In this document: one piece after another, positions 28,364-36,689 of the stretch
Numbering within the stretch: position 1 is the first letter of the stretch
Layout: each line of letters starts with the position of its first letter
Assembly: GCF_013141715.1 (NCBI RefSeq)
Contig: NZ_WHOA01000125.1
Location: 124,001 to 188,000, forward strand
DNA: 64,000 nt
Direction of reading: 5' to 3'
Source of the DNA: Paenibacillus phytorum
Lineage (GTDB): Bacteria > Bacillota > Bacilli > Paenibacillales > NBRC-103111
Notes under the pieces: generated by a model
Database searches by the model: none
What the model was told of the DNA's origin: nothing
What the model saw: only the letters and a program-made list of their open reading frames with translations
Made by a program: the position numbers and the translations under genes

Positions 28364-29293
28364 TTATGATGGGTCCGGATTAAACTGCTTCACAAACGCT
28401 TGCAGCACAAGGTTAGCCCGCTTCCACTGAAGCTTCATGGAGTCAACAATCCCGTAATTATCTAGCAATTCTTCACGATTCACCGAGCCAAACAATTTCT
28501 CTTGAAGAATAGCATGAAGGGCAGATGCCCACACATCAACAGCGCCTTCTTCCGCATTCTGTAAATCCGTATAGATCGATGTCCCATAGGCATAGGCTAG
28601 AAATTCCTGCCAAGTCTGCTTGGCAAAATAAACAAAATCAGGTTGGCTTATTTCACTAATGTCCCCGACTCTGCGAATCATATCACGAATGCGTGATGGA
28701 AAATCCTCCGGGCTCATCGGTGTCTCTTCGATCTCGACAAGGATCTTTTCCCCATTCTTAGGGAACTCGATAAATCCTCGCTCACCCATCTGTTTAAGCG
28801 CCTGCAAAGCTTTGAACTGAATGTGAGGGTGCCGCGGCTTCTCACAAAGCCACTCCTTTACACGTTGGCTTACGTCTGATTGATCGATGAACGCCAATTG
28901 TTCAAGGGCATTGACTTGCTGCTCCAACGTACCGTCTTTTAGCATATTCAGAAGTTTAAGCGCAAAGGCGTCATCATCTGCCGTCTTATCTTGTATGTAC
29001 TGCCGTAATAGATCCGTTTCTTCTTCTGGATCATCTTCCAATGGAGACGTCATAGGGAACATGGTTTCCGGATACATGGTATACAGCCAATTCCTCAGAG
29101 CTTCCCATTGTTCGGTTTTGTGATGGTCTACTGTCGGAAATTGAAGTAGAAAGGTTAGCAATTGGAGCGCATCACTATACTGCTCTGTTTTTAGAAACCG
29201 AGTCAGCTCCTCTTCGTAATATTGCTCTGTTTTCGGAAAAAGAATTAAGTTATTGATGGATGGGTCCGTTATGATGATCACCTCAGAAATCAT
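28364..29293 (-). CDS. YsoA-like helical-repeat protein
   Basis: The 309-residue protein consists of helical repeats resembling TPR or HEAT units (about 35 to 170). It is probably the counterpart of ysoA, which adjoins tig in Bacillus; the assignment rests on position and architecture. Its function is unknown to me. The given ATG has only a weak ribosome site, while a strong GAGGTGATC lies inside codons 4 to 7 with no normal start codon just after it. The true start may therefore be a rare ATC or ATA near codon 7, or the internal match may be chance. It is upstream of tig on the same strand. Confidence 0.75.
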   Translation of the reverse strand: MISEVIIITDPSINNLILFPKTEQYYEEELTRFLKTEQYSDALQLLTFLLQFPTVDHHKTEQWEALRNWLYTMYPETMFPMTSPLEDDPEEETDLLRQYIQDKTADDDAFALKLLNMLKDGTLEQQVNALEQLAFIDQSDVSQRVKEWLCEKPRHPHIQFKALQALKQMGERGFIEFPKNGEKILVEIEETPMSPEDFPSRIRDMIRRVGDISEISQPDFVYFAKQTWQEFLAYAYGTSIYTDLQNAEEGAVDVWASALHAILQEKLFGSVNREELLDNYGIVDSMKLQWKRANLVLQAFVKQFNPDPS

Positions 29294-29356
29294 GGTCTCG
29301 CTGGTGACAGTTTACTTGATTGTCAGAGTGATTGCAAAATAATTATGAATCGAGGG

Positions 29357-29386
29357 TTGACTTCCTATAAAACGATATGATATATT
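29357..29386 (+). promoter_or_regulatory. Promoter of tRNA-Arg
   Basis: TTGACT (29357-29362), an 18-bp spacer and TATATT (29381-29386) lie about 55 bases before the tRNA. Confidence 0.6.
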
Positions 29387-29441
29387 AACTCTCGCTTCGC
29401 TAAACGGATTCATTCATTCCGCCAGGTAAGAAGAGGTTTAT

Positions 29442-29515
29442 GTCTCAGTAGCTCAGCTGGATAGAGCACACGCCTTCTAAGCGTGCGGTCGGGGGTTCGA
29501 ATCCCTCCTGGGACG
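29442..29515 (+). tRNA. tRNA-Arg(UCU)
   Basis: A full cloverleaf can be drawn. The acceptor arm pairs GTCTCAG with CTGGGAC. The anticodon stem CACGC/GCGTG holds the loop CTTCTAA with anticodon TCT, and the T-arm carries GGTTCGAATCC. The 3' CCA is not encoded. A terminator follows directly. Confidence 0.97.
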
Positions 29516-29527
29516 TCAAGCATGTGG

Positions 29528-29557
29528 AAAGACCGCGAGAAATCGCGGTCTTTTTTT
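29528..29557 (+). terminator. Terminator of tRNA-Arg
   Basis: AAAGACCGCGA pairs with TCGCGGTCTTT around a GAAA tetraloop, followed by TTTT. Confidence 0.95.
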
Positions 29558-29649
29558 GTTTATCGCATTTCTTAAAATAATAAATTCTCTATGCTACGAA
29601 TCTTTCATATTGTGTTATACTCTTTTCAATTACATATTTTTTCGAATAA

Positions 29650-29815
29650 ATGAGGTGCCCTTGTGTAGCAAGCAAGGGGTAACAGGGAATCGGGTGCAAA
29701 TCCCGAGCGGTCCCGCCACTGTATTCGGGGAGTTTCTTTCTATCATGTCACTTGATGCATATTCAGGGAAGGCTGAAAGAAACGATGATCCGAGAGCCAG
29801 GAGACCTACCTTCAT
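29650..29815 (+). promoter_or_regulatory. Cobalamin (B12) riboswitch controlling cbiMNQO
   Basis: The conserved parts are present in order: GAGGTGCCC, GGGAATCGGGTGCAAATCCC, GCGGTCCCGCCACTGT, and the B12 box GAGAGCCAGGAGACCTACC. It sits upstream of a terminator (29908-29935) and the cobalt transporter genes, so cobalamin binding should stop transcription. An extended -10 TGTTATACT lies at 29613-29621. Confidence 0.96.
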
Positions 29816-29907
29816 TTATGCACCCAGAAACCTTCGCGGAAAGGAGCGGTGTACGTCAAGTCTCTCGACATCTAGCTTATATTTGTCGTTTATTCGTACG
29901 TACCCAC

Positions 29908-29935
29908 GGCCAATCCATCAGGATTGGTCTTTTTT
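29908..29935 (+). terminator. Riboswitch-controlled terminator
   Basis: GGCCAATCC pairs with GGATTGGTC (one G-U) around ATCA and is followed by six T. It lies between the B12 box and cbiM, so it is the expression platform. Confidence 0.88.
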
Positions 29936-29975
29936 GTTCGTTACTCAAACTTTAATTAGGAGGAATTAAAAAAAC

Positions 29976-30764
29976 ATGCAATCAAAAACACGAAAGACAA
30001 AGGTCACCAAGGTCACTAGCTTCTTACTAGTGGTTATAGGGTTAGCCCTCTATCTATTCATTAATGAACCGCAAACCGTCTACGGCATGCACATTATGGA
30101 AGGATTTCTCCCCGTAGGTTGGGCAATATTTTGGTGGGCAGCCTTCCTTCCGTTCTTCTTTCTAGGTGTCCGAGCACTTATCAAAATTACGAAAGAACAT
30201 CCAGAGCTCAAAATTATGCTCGGCCTTGCTGGTGCATTCACCTTCGTACTGTCGGCATTGAAGATCCCTTCTGTAACCGGAAGCAGCTCTCACCCAACCG
30301 GTACAGGTTTAGGAGCTGTAATGTTCGGACCGCTCCCTATGAGCGTCCTAGGATCGATTGTATTGTTGTTTCAAGCGGTTTTACTTGCTCATGGGGGACT
30401 TACAACACTCGGGGCAAATGCTTTCTCCATGGCCCTCTCCGGTCCAGTAATTGGTTACTTCATATATAAGTCCATGATGAAAACAACCGGCAAACAAAAA
30501 TGGTCAATATTTCTGGCGGCTGCTCTCGCCGACTTATCCACATACATTGTTACTTCTGTTCAATTAGCTCTTGCATTCCCAGCTGAACAAGGTGGATTTA
30601 TAGCATCCTTCTTGAAATTCGGAGGCATTTTTGCCATTACGCAAATCCCTCTTGCCATTAGTGAAGGCATTTTAACCGTCTTAATATGGAATTGGTTACA
30701 ATCTTACAGTCCTAAAGAACTATCTATTCTACAACGAAAAATGAAAGGAGCTTCTGAACTATGA
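29976..30764 (+). CDS. cbiM: Cobalt ECF transporter substrate-binding component CbiM
   Basis: CbiM is the membrane component that binds cobalt in the CbiMNQO importer. The 262-residue product has an N-terminal signal segment (about 15 to 36). It ends before [20 protein letters not shown], whose Met-His N-terminus forms the metal site after cleavage. Several more membrane helices follow, with [27 protein letters not shown] precedes the ATG. The stop overlaps the cbiN start as ATGA. Its place behind a B12 riboswitch fits cobalt supply for cobalamin. Confidence 0.97.
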   Translation: MQSKTRKTKVTKVTSFLLVVIGLALYLFINEPQTVYGMHIMEGFLPVGWAIFWWAAFLPFFFLGVRALIKITKEHPELKIMLGLAGAFTFVLSALKIPSVTGSSSHPTGTGLGAVMFGPLPMSVLGSIVLLFQAVLLAHGGLTTLGANAFSMALSGPVIGYFIYKSMMKTTGKQKWSIFLAAALADLSTYIVTSVQLALAFPAEQGGFIASFLKFGGIFAITQIPLAISEGILTVLIWNWLQSYSPKELSILQRKMKGASEL

Positions 30765-31045
30765 AAACTCGAACCGCAAATACCCTCATGCTGATTGCCG
30801 TTGTATTATTGGCAGTCTTGCCCCTTATTTTCGTACAAGGTGAATTTGGTGGAGCTGATAACGCCGCTGAACAATTAATTCAGAGTATTCAACCTTCCTA
30901 TACGCCATGGTTCTCTTCTTTATTTGAGCTCCCAGCTGAGACGGAAAGTATGCTATTCGCCTTACAAGCCGCCATCGGAGCTGGCTTCATCGGGTTTGCC
31001 TTTGGTTTTTTCAAAGGGAAAGCGTCTAAATCCAAAAACCAATGA
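30761..31045 (+). CDS. cbiN: Cobalt transporter accessory subunit CbiN
   Basis: The 94-residue product has two membrane helices (about 7 to 25 and 68 to 86) joined by an extracytoplasmic loop with [13 protein letters not shown] and the usual [21 protein letters not shown] region. CbiN helps CbiM take up cobalt without being needed for assembly. It starts in an ATGA overlap with cbiM and ends overlapping cbiQ by four bases. Confidence 0.95.
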   Translation: MKTRTANTLMLIAVVLLAVLPLIFVQGEFGGADNAAEQLIQSIQPSYTPWFSSLFELPAETESMLFALQAAIGAGFIGFAFGFFKGKASKSKNQ

Positions 31046-31851
31046 TGAAATTGATCGATTCTCTCTCCTATAAAAATGCCTTACGACCCCTATCACCGAT
31101 GTGGAAGTGCGGTTTTGCAGTTACCATGCTGCTGTTTTCTTATCTAACGCACCCAGCGGTTCAGGTAGTTATAGCCTTTTGGATGGCCCTATGGACGGTA
31201 GGCTATGCTCGTGTTCCAATCAAATATTATGTAACTGTCATCGGTGCTGCATGCCTATTTTTTGTAGGTAGTGTACCCGCACTAGTCGTAGAGATCCGCC
31301 CTTTGCAAGAAGCCTTGCCTGATATCCATGAGGTGGCGGCCTTTACATTTATCGACTGGAAGTTGTCCGTTACTTCAACAGGTCTTTTGCTAATTGGCAA
31401 ATTATTCGTTCGTATTATAGCGAGCCTAAGCTGCGTGTCCTTTATTATGTTCAGTACTCCTTTTTCCGAAATGCTGCAAGTCTTACAAAAAGTTCGTGTT
31501 CCCAAGCTTGTTCTGGAAATTATGCTTATTATGTATCGGTTTCTGTTCATCCTATTTGAAATTGCCAATAACATGTATGTAGCTCAGCAATCAAGAGGCG
31601 GTCAGACCGGTTTCCAAAACAGATTGAAGGATACAGCCATTATTATTGTTCAAATGTTTATCAAAACGATGCAGCGGTATAAATCATTGTCAAATGGCCT
31701 TGTCTCCCGAGGCTTTACGGATGACATTCACATGGCCCCCTACCGAGCTAATCCTGTACCTTTTCGTTATAAATTGGAAAGTTATGTAGGAATCACGCTC
31801 TTACTGCTGCTCGAAATGTGGCTGCGCTGGAATTGGAGGAGTATCCGATGA
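31042..31851 (+). CDS. cbiQ: Cobalt ECF transporter transmembrane component CbiQ
   Basis: The 269-residue T-component has several membrane helices and the coupling motif SRGGQTG near residue 185 and SRGFTDD near 220, which contact the ATPase. It links CbiM to CbiO in the energy-coupling-factor importer. Start and stop overlap cbiN and cbiO by four bases, so all four genes are translationally coupled. Confidence 0.95.
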   Translation: MMKLIDSLSYKNALRPLSPMWKCGFAVTMLLFSYLTHPAVQVVIAFWMALWTVGYARVPIKYYVTVIGAACLFFVGSVPALVVEIRPLQEALPDIHEVAAFTFIDWKLSVTSTGLLLIGKLFVRIIASLSCVSFIMFSTPFSEMLQVLQKVRVPKLVLEIMLIMYRFLFILFEIANNMYVAQQSRGGQTGFQNRLKDTAIIIVQMFIKTMQRYKSLSNGLVSRGFTDDIHMAPYRANPVPFRYKLESYVGITLLLLLEMWLRWNWRSIR

Positions 31852-32684
31852 GCACGATTTTAGAAACCTTAGAAGTGAGTTTCAGCTATCCCGCTTCACA
31901 GACCGAGGCTTTAAACAAATTAAATCTCCGCATCCCCGAGGGGAAAAAAACGGCCATTTGCGGTCATAACGGTTCTGGCAAATCGACTTTATTTCTTCAA
32001 GCTATTGGCATTCATTCACCTTCATCTGGCCAAGTTTTATGGAAGAACGAACCTTTGACTTACACTCGCAAAGAACTTAAACAATTACGTCAAGACGTTG
32101 GACTTGTCTTTCAAGATCCGGAACAGCAGCTTATTCTGAATACTCCTTATGAGGATGTCACTTACGGTCTGCGGAATGCTGCTATTCCTGAGCCAGAGAT
32201 TACTCGCCGAGCAGAAGCTATATTACGCACCATGGGACTCGAACACTTAGCACATACACCCATTCACCACTTGAGTCTCGGTCAAAAGAAGCGAGTAGCC
32301 CTAGCCGGTGTGCTTGTGCTTGAACCAAAGCTGCTACTTCTGGATGAACCAACGGCCTATCTGGATCGCATATCGGAACAACAGCTTGTAGAGGAACTTA
32401 ACCGTATACATAGTCGCGGAATCACGTTAGTCATGGCTACCCATGACATGAACCTTGCCTACTCATGGGCTGATTGGATTCTCGTGATGGATCAAGGACA
32501 ATGCGTCATGGAAGGCACGCCAGATGAAATATTCAAAGATAGCAAGGCTATCAATCATCTTGGTCTTGATAGGCCCATGCTGCTAGATTTGTGGGAAGCA
32601 TTGCCTGAAGCTAGCCGTCAGGGAGTCTCGGCGCCTAGGAATGTGAAGGACTTTACAACATTATTACAAAAAGCCTATTTATAA
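31848..32684 (+). CDS. cbiO: Cobalt ECF transporter ATP-binding protein CbiO
   Basis: The 278-residue ATPase shows Walker A ICGHNGSGKSTLFLQAIG, Q-loop VFQDPEQQLI, signature LSLGQKKRVALAGVL, Walker B LLLLDEPTAYLD and the switch histidine in MATHDM. It drives cobalt import by CbiMNQ. The chosen ATG overlaps the cbiQ stop and has TTGGAGGAG upstream; an in-frame start ten codons earlier lies inside cbiQ. No further gene follows for about 375 bp. Confidence 0.96.
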   Translation: MSTILETLEVSFSYPASQTEALNKLNLRIPEGKKTAICGHNGSGKSTLFLQAIGIHSPSSGQVLWKNEPLTYTRKELKQLRQDVGLVFQDPEQQLILNTPYEDVTYGLRNAAIPEPEITRRAEAILRTMGLEHLAHTPIHHLSLGQKKRVALAGVLVLEPKLLLLDEPTAYLDRISEQQLVEELNRIHSRGITLVMATHDMNLAYSWADWILVMDQGQCVMEGTPDEIFKDSKAINHLGLDRPMLLDLWEALPEASRQGVSAPRNVKDFTTLLQKAYL

Positions 32685-32713
32685 TTATCATCAACGACTA
32701 TATAAAGTTAAAA

Positions 32714-33037
32714 GTGGCTGTCCCAACAGTGATAAAATAGCTAGAGGGACAGCTTCTTTATGTATACATGCAATGCATGCATAAATCTATCAATGGTAGG
32801 CCCTCTCGTTCCGCTAATTCAATGAACAAGTATGACAAATAATCGCGGAAACCGCGCTTATTCAGGAGGGCACGAATAGGGGCTGTCCAAAGTCAATTTA
32901 TGATTTTTGAGCCCCCACTTAGAATCAGATTCATATGTAAAAAGAACCTCCAATTCCACTTTATTAATGGAATTGGAGGTTCTTTTGTGTAAATTTGGAA
33001 CACGCTCAATCATGCGAACACTTTTGGGATAGCCCAC
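32714..33037. repeat. Remnant of an IS or MITE bounded by imperfect inverted repeats
   Basis: GTGGCTGTCCCAACAGTG (32714-32731) and, inverted, GTGGGCTATCCCAAAAGTG (33019-33037) bound a 324-bp stretch with no gene. A third partial copy, GGGGCTGTCCAAAGTC, is at 32879-32893. Ends of the form GGCTGTCCCAAAAG are typical of insertion sequences, and no transposase remains. This covers most of the gene-free gap from 32685 to 33060. Confidence 0.5.
32942..32984. terminator. Strong bidirectional hairpin terminator
   Basis: AAGAACCTCCAATTCCA pairs perfectly over 17 bp with TGGAATTGGAGGTTCTT around a 9-base loop. TTCTTTTG follows on the plus strand and TTTTTAC on the minus strand. It lies between cbiO and the convergent ferredoxin gene. 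Confidence 0.8.
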
Positions 33038-33060
33038 ATGTTAAAACTTTCAATATCAGA

Positions 33061-33429
33061 TTATTTGCTTTGCAAGCGACTAATGCCCTTATTTCCTATT
33101 CCAGTTGGCACAAAGCGTTCCTCAAAGCTATAAGTCATATGTTCTTGGAGTGGTTTCCCCTCAAGTAAATGCTCTCGAACAAGCCTTCTCCCAGCCTCTG
33201 GTGTCATTTCCTTGTACCAAATTCCTTGCGGATACACCGTTACAACACCTTCATCCTGACAGCGACCATTACATCTAGTCCGAGTTGTATGTATAAAATG
33301 CTCGGCTCCGTGCTTCGAAATTTCATCTCGGATGGCTAGCGTTGTTTCATCTCCTGAATTTTTCAGGCAAGATCCTCCGTTACAGATAAGTACATGATGT
33401 TGGACTGTTGATAGATCCCACGTACTCAT
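33061..33429 (-). CDS. (2Fe-2S) ferredoxin-like protein under B12 riboswitch control
   Basis: The 122-residue product is a thioredoxin-fold 2Fe-2S ferredoxin. Likely cluster ligands are in HVLICNGGSCLK near residue 15 and TRCNGRCQDEGVV near 60. Proteins of this type occur next to cobalamin genes (for example CbiW-like ferredoxins), and the riboswitch directly upstream shows that this one is part of the B12 regulon. GGGAGGTGTTCTT precedes the ATG. Its electron-transfer partner is not in this window. Confidence 0.88.
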   Translation of the reverse strand: MSTWDLSTVQHHVLICNGGSCLKNSGDETTLAIRDEISKHGAEHFIHTTRTRCNGRCQDEGVVTVYPQGIWYKEMTPEAGRRLVREHLLEGKPLQEHMTYSFEERFVPTGIGNKGISRLQSK

Positions 33430-33478
33430 AAGAACACCTCCCTATCTCCCGTAGGTATATAACTGTGCTGCTGAAATA

Positions 33479-33648
33479 GGCAGGTCTCCTGGCTTCAGGA
33501 TCTTCATCAAACGTCAGCCTTCCCAATCGGTCGATCAGTGGCATAGAGACGTTGACTCCTCTGTTACAGTGGCGGGACCGCGTCGGCTTCTAACCGATCT
33601 TCCCTTTTAAGCTTACCCTGCGCTTGGATAGCGGAATGTAAGCACCTA
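33479..33648 (-). promoter_or_regulatory. Cobalamin riboswitch controlling the ferredoxin-like gene
   Basis: The minus strand carries AGGTGCTT, then GCGGTCCCGCCACTGTAAC and the B12 box GAAGCCAGGAGACCTGCC. The gene starts about 50 bases after the box. No intrinsic terminator is seen between them, but a CCTA/TAGG pairing lies just before the ribosome site, so control is probably at translation. Confidence 0.94.
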
Positions 33649-33654
33649 TTTCGG

Positions 33655-33682
33655 ATATGAAATTTTGACCGAGTTTATTCAA
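33655..33682 (-). promoter_or_regulatory. Candidate promoter of the second riboswitch
   Basis: On the minus strand TTGAAT, a 16-bp spacer and TCATAT precede the riboswitch by a few bases. Confidence 0.4.
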
Positions 33683-33738
33683 ATCATTTAAACCCAAACA
33701 TCATCTTACCTCATAGTCTATTTACATACAAGGAAAAA

Positions 33739-33761
33739 GCCCCAACCAAATGGTAGGGACT
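33739..33761 (-). terminator. Terminator of the 43-residue gene
   Basis: On the minus strand AGTCCCTACC pairs with GGTTGGGGCT (one mismatch, one G-T) and TTTTTCC follows. Confidence 0.65.
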
Positions 33762-33797
33762 TCATCGAAAGCTTTATGCACGAATTCAAATCTTCGT

Positions 33798-33929
33798 TTA
33801 AACGGAAGGACGATTCGGCTGGTGATGTCCAGGTTCTGTTGAATCTAGATTGGACTGTATGCGAGAAGATTGCTTCGAATGATCGATTGTGCTTTGTGTC
33901 CGCTGGTCCATACTTTTCTTTTTGCCCAT
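33798..33929 (-). CDS. 43-residue hydrophilic protein
   Basis: This short gene has AGGAGG eleven bases before its ATG and a terminator downstream. The product MGKKKSMDQRTQST... is highly hydrophilic, rich in Ser, Gln and His, and ends GHHQPNRPSV. It has no membrane helix or cysteine. Small proteins of this kind in spore-formers are often minor spore components, but I do not recognise the family and do not assign one. Confidence 0.6.
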   Translation of the reverse strand: MGKKKSMDQRTQSTIDHSKQSSRIQSNLDSTEPGHHQPNRPSV

Positions 33930-34046
33930 AGTGGATTAATCCTCCTGTAAGTTGAAATAATGATCACTTGATTAGTATGGAGAGATTCCGCCTCTAATAT
34001 GCTGTTTAAAATACCCATTAACGAAGGACAAGGGAAAAGACAAAGC

Positions 34047-34080
34047 AAGAGCCTGTAAGGAAATCTCCCTACAGGCTCTT
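34047..34080 (-). terminator. Terminator of the 37-residue gene
   Basis: AAGAGCCTGTA pairs with TACAGGCTCTT. The minus strand continues GCTTTGTCTTTT, a moderate T-run. Confidence 0.7.
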
Positions 34081-34097
34081 GATGGTGCCATTAGACT

Positions 34098-34211
34098 TTA
34101 GTGCTTCTTGTGCGGCAAATTACTGCCTGGCTGACCGTCACCTTGGGTCCTGAAATTCTTCGCGGCTTTCCTCTGCTTGTCGTGCAGCTTGCTAATGAAA
34201 TGACTATCCAT
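34098..34211 (-). CDS. 37-residue basic protein
   Basis: AGGAGG lies nine bases before the ATG (a second ATG two codons earlier is too close to it). The product is basic and hydrophilic, with KLHDKQRKAAKNF near the start and GQPGSNLPHKKH at the end. It lies beside another small hydrophilic gene of similar build, and both have their own terminator. A spore-associated role is possible but unproven. Confidence 0.6.
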   Translation of the reverse strand: MDSHFISKLHDKQRKAAKNFRTQGDGQPGSNLPHKKH

Positions 34212-34257
34212 GAGCATTCGCCTCCTGAAGAAAGAATGGCACTACCTCTTTAGAATG

Positions 34258-34614
34258 TCACACAAGCTCTAAATTTAAACGCATGGCAAGATTAAGAATC
34301 GCGCCTCTTGCTTCTGCATCTGTTTTGACTTTTTCGTACAGTTCCTCAAAATTAGTGCGGTTTTGAATAAATTCCGGTTCGGTTTTGATAGCCGTTTGTG
34401 TCCAGTTAATCAAGACATTCTCCGCTTGGGTAAGTTCATTGTAAGCACGATGCAAGCCGACACGCTCAATAATTTCTTCCATTTCTGCTTGCCCAACTTC
34501 TTTACCTTCTTCTTTTAATTCCGTAATTCGTTTATCCGCTTGGCTACTGATTTGCAGAAAATGTTCTCTTGAGGCCAGATAATCAATTTGTGCTTTGGAG
34601 TGCTTCTTTTTCAT
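34258..34614 (-). CDS. Helical protein of unknown function (possibly YlbF-like)
   Basis: The 118-residue product is predicted to be mostly alpha-helical and charged, without cysteines, signal peptide or membrane helix. Helix-rich segments such as FLQISSQADKRITELKEEG and FEELYEKVKTDAEARG recall the YlbF/YmcA group, but the match is weak and I keep it as unknown. The ATG chosen has AAAGGTGAT upstream; six more codons are possible. It is divergent from asnB. Confidence 0.6.
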   Translation of the reverse strand: MKKKHSKAQIDYLASREHFLQISSQADKRITELKEEGKEVGQAEMEEIIERVGLHRAYNELTQAENVLINWTQTAIKTEPEFIQNRTNFEELYEKVKTDAEARGAILNLAMRLNLELV

Positions 34615-34790
34615 TGTCATCACCTTTGTCATTTAATAAGTAAGAATTGGGTTTATTGTATCAGGCCTGTCAACAAAACACAAAATCCGTCCGGTTGACT
34701 GCGCCCATCCACTTCTGGACAGACATTATCTACATTGCGTTTGCATACCTTTTATCATCATGCTCTCTTTAAGGAAAGGAAGGAACGTCT

Positions 34791-36635
34791 ATGTGCGGAA
34801 TAACGGGTTGGATAGATTGGCGGAAAGACTTGACCGGGTACCCGTCCATTCTAGAAAATATGACGGAAACGCTCCATTTGCGTGGACCTGATGCTTCTGG
34901 TACTTGGATTTCACAGCATTGTGCCCTCGGCCATCGACGTCTAAGTGTAATGGATCCGGAAAACGGCGCTCAGCCCATGGTACGGAAACAAGGAGATTAC
35001 ACGTATACGATCGTATATAATGGCGAACTCTATAACGCCCCTGAACTCAAAAAGGAGCTCGAACTTCGTGGACATCATTTCCGCACGACATGTGATACAG
35101 AGGTGCTGCTTGTTGCCTTTATTGAGTGGGGGAGAGCTTGTGTAGATCGACTTAATGGCATTTTCGCTTTCGCGGCCTGGAATGATCAAGAACAATCCCT
35201 CTATTTGGTCAGAGATCGGCTTGGCGTAAAGCCGCTTTTTTATTCTCATCAAAATAGTGTGCTTCTATTCGGGTCTGAGCCGAAAGCCATACTCGCGCAC
35301 CCTGACTTCGAAGCAGAGGTTGGTGCAGAAGGCTTGGCCGAGATCTTCGCAGTAGGTCCGGCTCGCACACCTGGTCATGGGATTTATCGCAACATGTCTG
35401 AGCTCAAACCAGGACAATGCGCTGTATTTGACCGCAATGGCTTATCCATTCGTACGTATTGGAAGCTCGAAAGCCACCAACACTCCGATGATATCGCTGC
35501 TACGGCATTGCAAGTTCAACAATTGCTTAGAGATACATCCCAGCGTCAACTAGTGTCTGATGTACCCATCTGTACCCTTCTATCGGGTGGTCTTGATTCT
35601 AGTGCGCTTACTGCACTTGCCTCTGCTCATTATAAGGAAAGCGGGCAAGGCGCTCTGCATACTTTTTCCGTTGATTACAAAGATAATGACAAGCATTTTA
35701 AAGCAAACATATTTCAGCCAAATTCAGATGCACCTTGGATTAAACGGATGACGGAGTATCTAGGAACCGAGCATCACTATATTGAATTCGACACACCCGA
35801 GCTAGTAGAATCCCTGAAAACAGCGGTATTTGCCCGTGATACACCAGGAATGGCTGATGTTGATGGGTCTCTTTATTTATTTTGCCGTGAGATCAAAAAA
35901 GAAGCGACGGTTGCCATTTCCGGCGAGGCAGCTGACGAAATATTCGGTGGATACCCTTGGTTCCACAACGAAGAAGCTTTGGGAGCCAATACGTTCCCCT
36001 GGTCTTTAAAACTGAACAATCGAGTCGACCTGCTGGCCCCCGATCTTGTGGATTGGATCAAACCAGTCGAGTATGTTCATAATCGATACCAGCAAGCGCT
36101 CAGCGAAGTGCCGCGGTTAGCTGGGGAAACGCAGCAGCAAAACCGTATGCGAGAAATGTCTTACTTAAACATTACCCGGTTCATGCCGACACTTCTAGAT
36201 CGAAAGGATCGTATGAGTATGGCCGTCGGACTTGAAGTTCGCGTCCCTTTCTGCGATCACCGACTTGTTGAGTATGTCTGGAATATTCCCTGGGAAATCA
36301 AAACATCGGGTGATCGGGAGAAAGGCATTTTGCGTAAAGCGCTCAAAGGTGTTCTTCCAGAGGATGTGCTGACTCGCAAGAAAAGTCCTTATCCAAAGAC
36401 ACACAATCCTAATTACTTAGCAGCTGTGAGAAAATGGGTGTTGGAAATTCTGGATGACCCCAGCTCGCCCTTACTTCCCTTCATTGATGTTAAGAAAATC
36501 CGCGCACTTGCCAGCTCGGAGACGAACGATTTCGACCTTCCATGGTTTGGTCAGTTGATGACAGGTCCTCAACTATTCGCCTATTTAGCACAAGTAGACA
36601 CATGGTTGCGTTCCTATAAAATTTCCATCCGTTAA
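34791..36635 (+). CDS. asnB: Asparagine synthase (glutamine-hydrolysing)
   Basis: AsnB makes asparagine from aspartate, glutamine and ATP. The 614-residue product starts MCGITGWIDW, so Cys2 is the glutaminase nucleophile. RLSVMD and VYNGELYN mark the class II amidotransferase domain (to about 210). The synthetase domain has the pyrophosphate loop TLLSGGLDSSALTALA near 262 and ISGEAADEIFGGYPWF near 390. Its length and layout resemble the AsnO type of Bacillus. It is monocistronic, with AAAGGAAGG before the ATG and a terminator after the stop. Confidence 0.95.
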   Translation: MCGITGWIDWRKDLTGYPSILENMTETLHLRGPDASGTWISQHCALGHRRLSVMDPENGAQPMVRKQGDYTYTIVYNGELYNAPELKKELELRGHHFRTTCDTEVLLVAFIEWGRACVDRLNGIFAFAAWNDQEQSLYLVRDRLGVKPLFYSHQNSVLLFGSEPKAILAHPDFEAEVGAEGLAEIFAVGPARTPGHGIYRNMSELKPGQCAVFDRNGLSIRTYWKLESHQHSDDIAATALQVQQLLRDTSQRQLVSDVPICTLLSGGLDSSALTALASAHYKESGQGALHTFSVDYKDNDKHFKANIFQPNSDAPWIKRMTEYLGTEHHYIEFDTPELVESLKTAVFARDTPGMADVDGSLYLFCREIKKEATVAISGEAADEIFGGYPWFHNEEALGANTFPWSLKLNNRVDLLAPDLVDWIKPVEYVHNRYQQALSEVPRLAGETQQQNRMREMSYLNITRFMPTLLDRKDRMSMAVGLEVRVPFCDHRLVEYVWNIPWEIKTSGDREKGILRKALKGVLPEDVLTRKKSPYPKTHNPNYLAAVRKWVLEILDDPSSPLLPFIDVKKIRALASSETNDFDLPWFGQLMTGPQLFAYLAQVDTWLRSYKISIR

Positions 36636-36641
36636 ATCCAA

Positions 36642-36679
36642 AAAACCTGCTACCCACCGATGAAGTGGAAGCAGGTTTT
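36642..36679. terminator. Bidirectional terminator between asnB and rdgB
   Basis: AAAACCTGCT pairs with AGCAGGTTTT, with an inner CCAC/GTGG pairing, between two convergent genes. Confidence 0.85.
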
Positions 36680-36689
36680 CATTATGATA

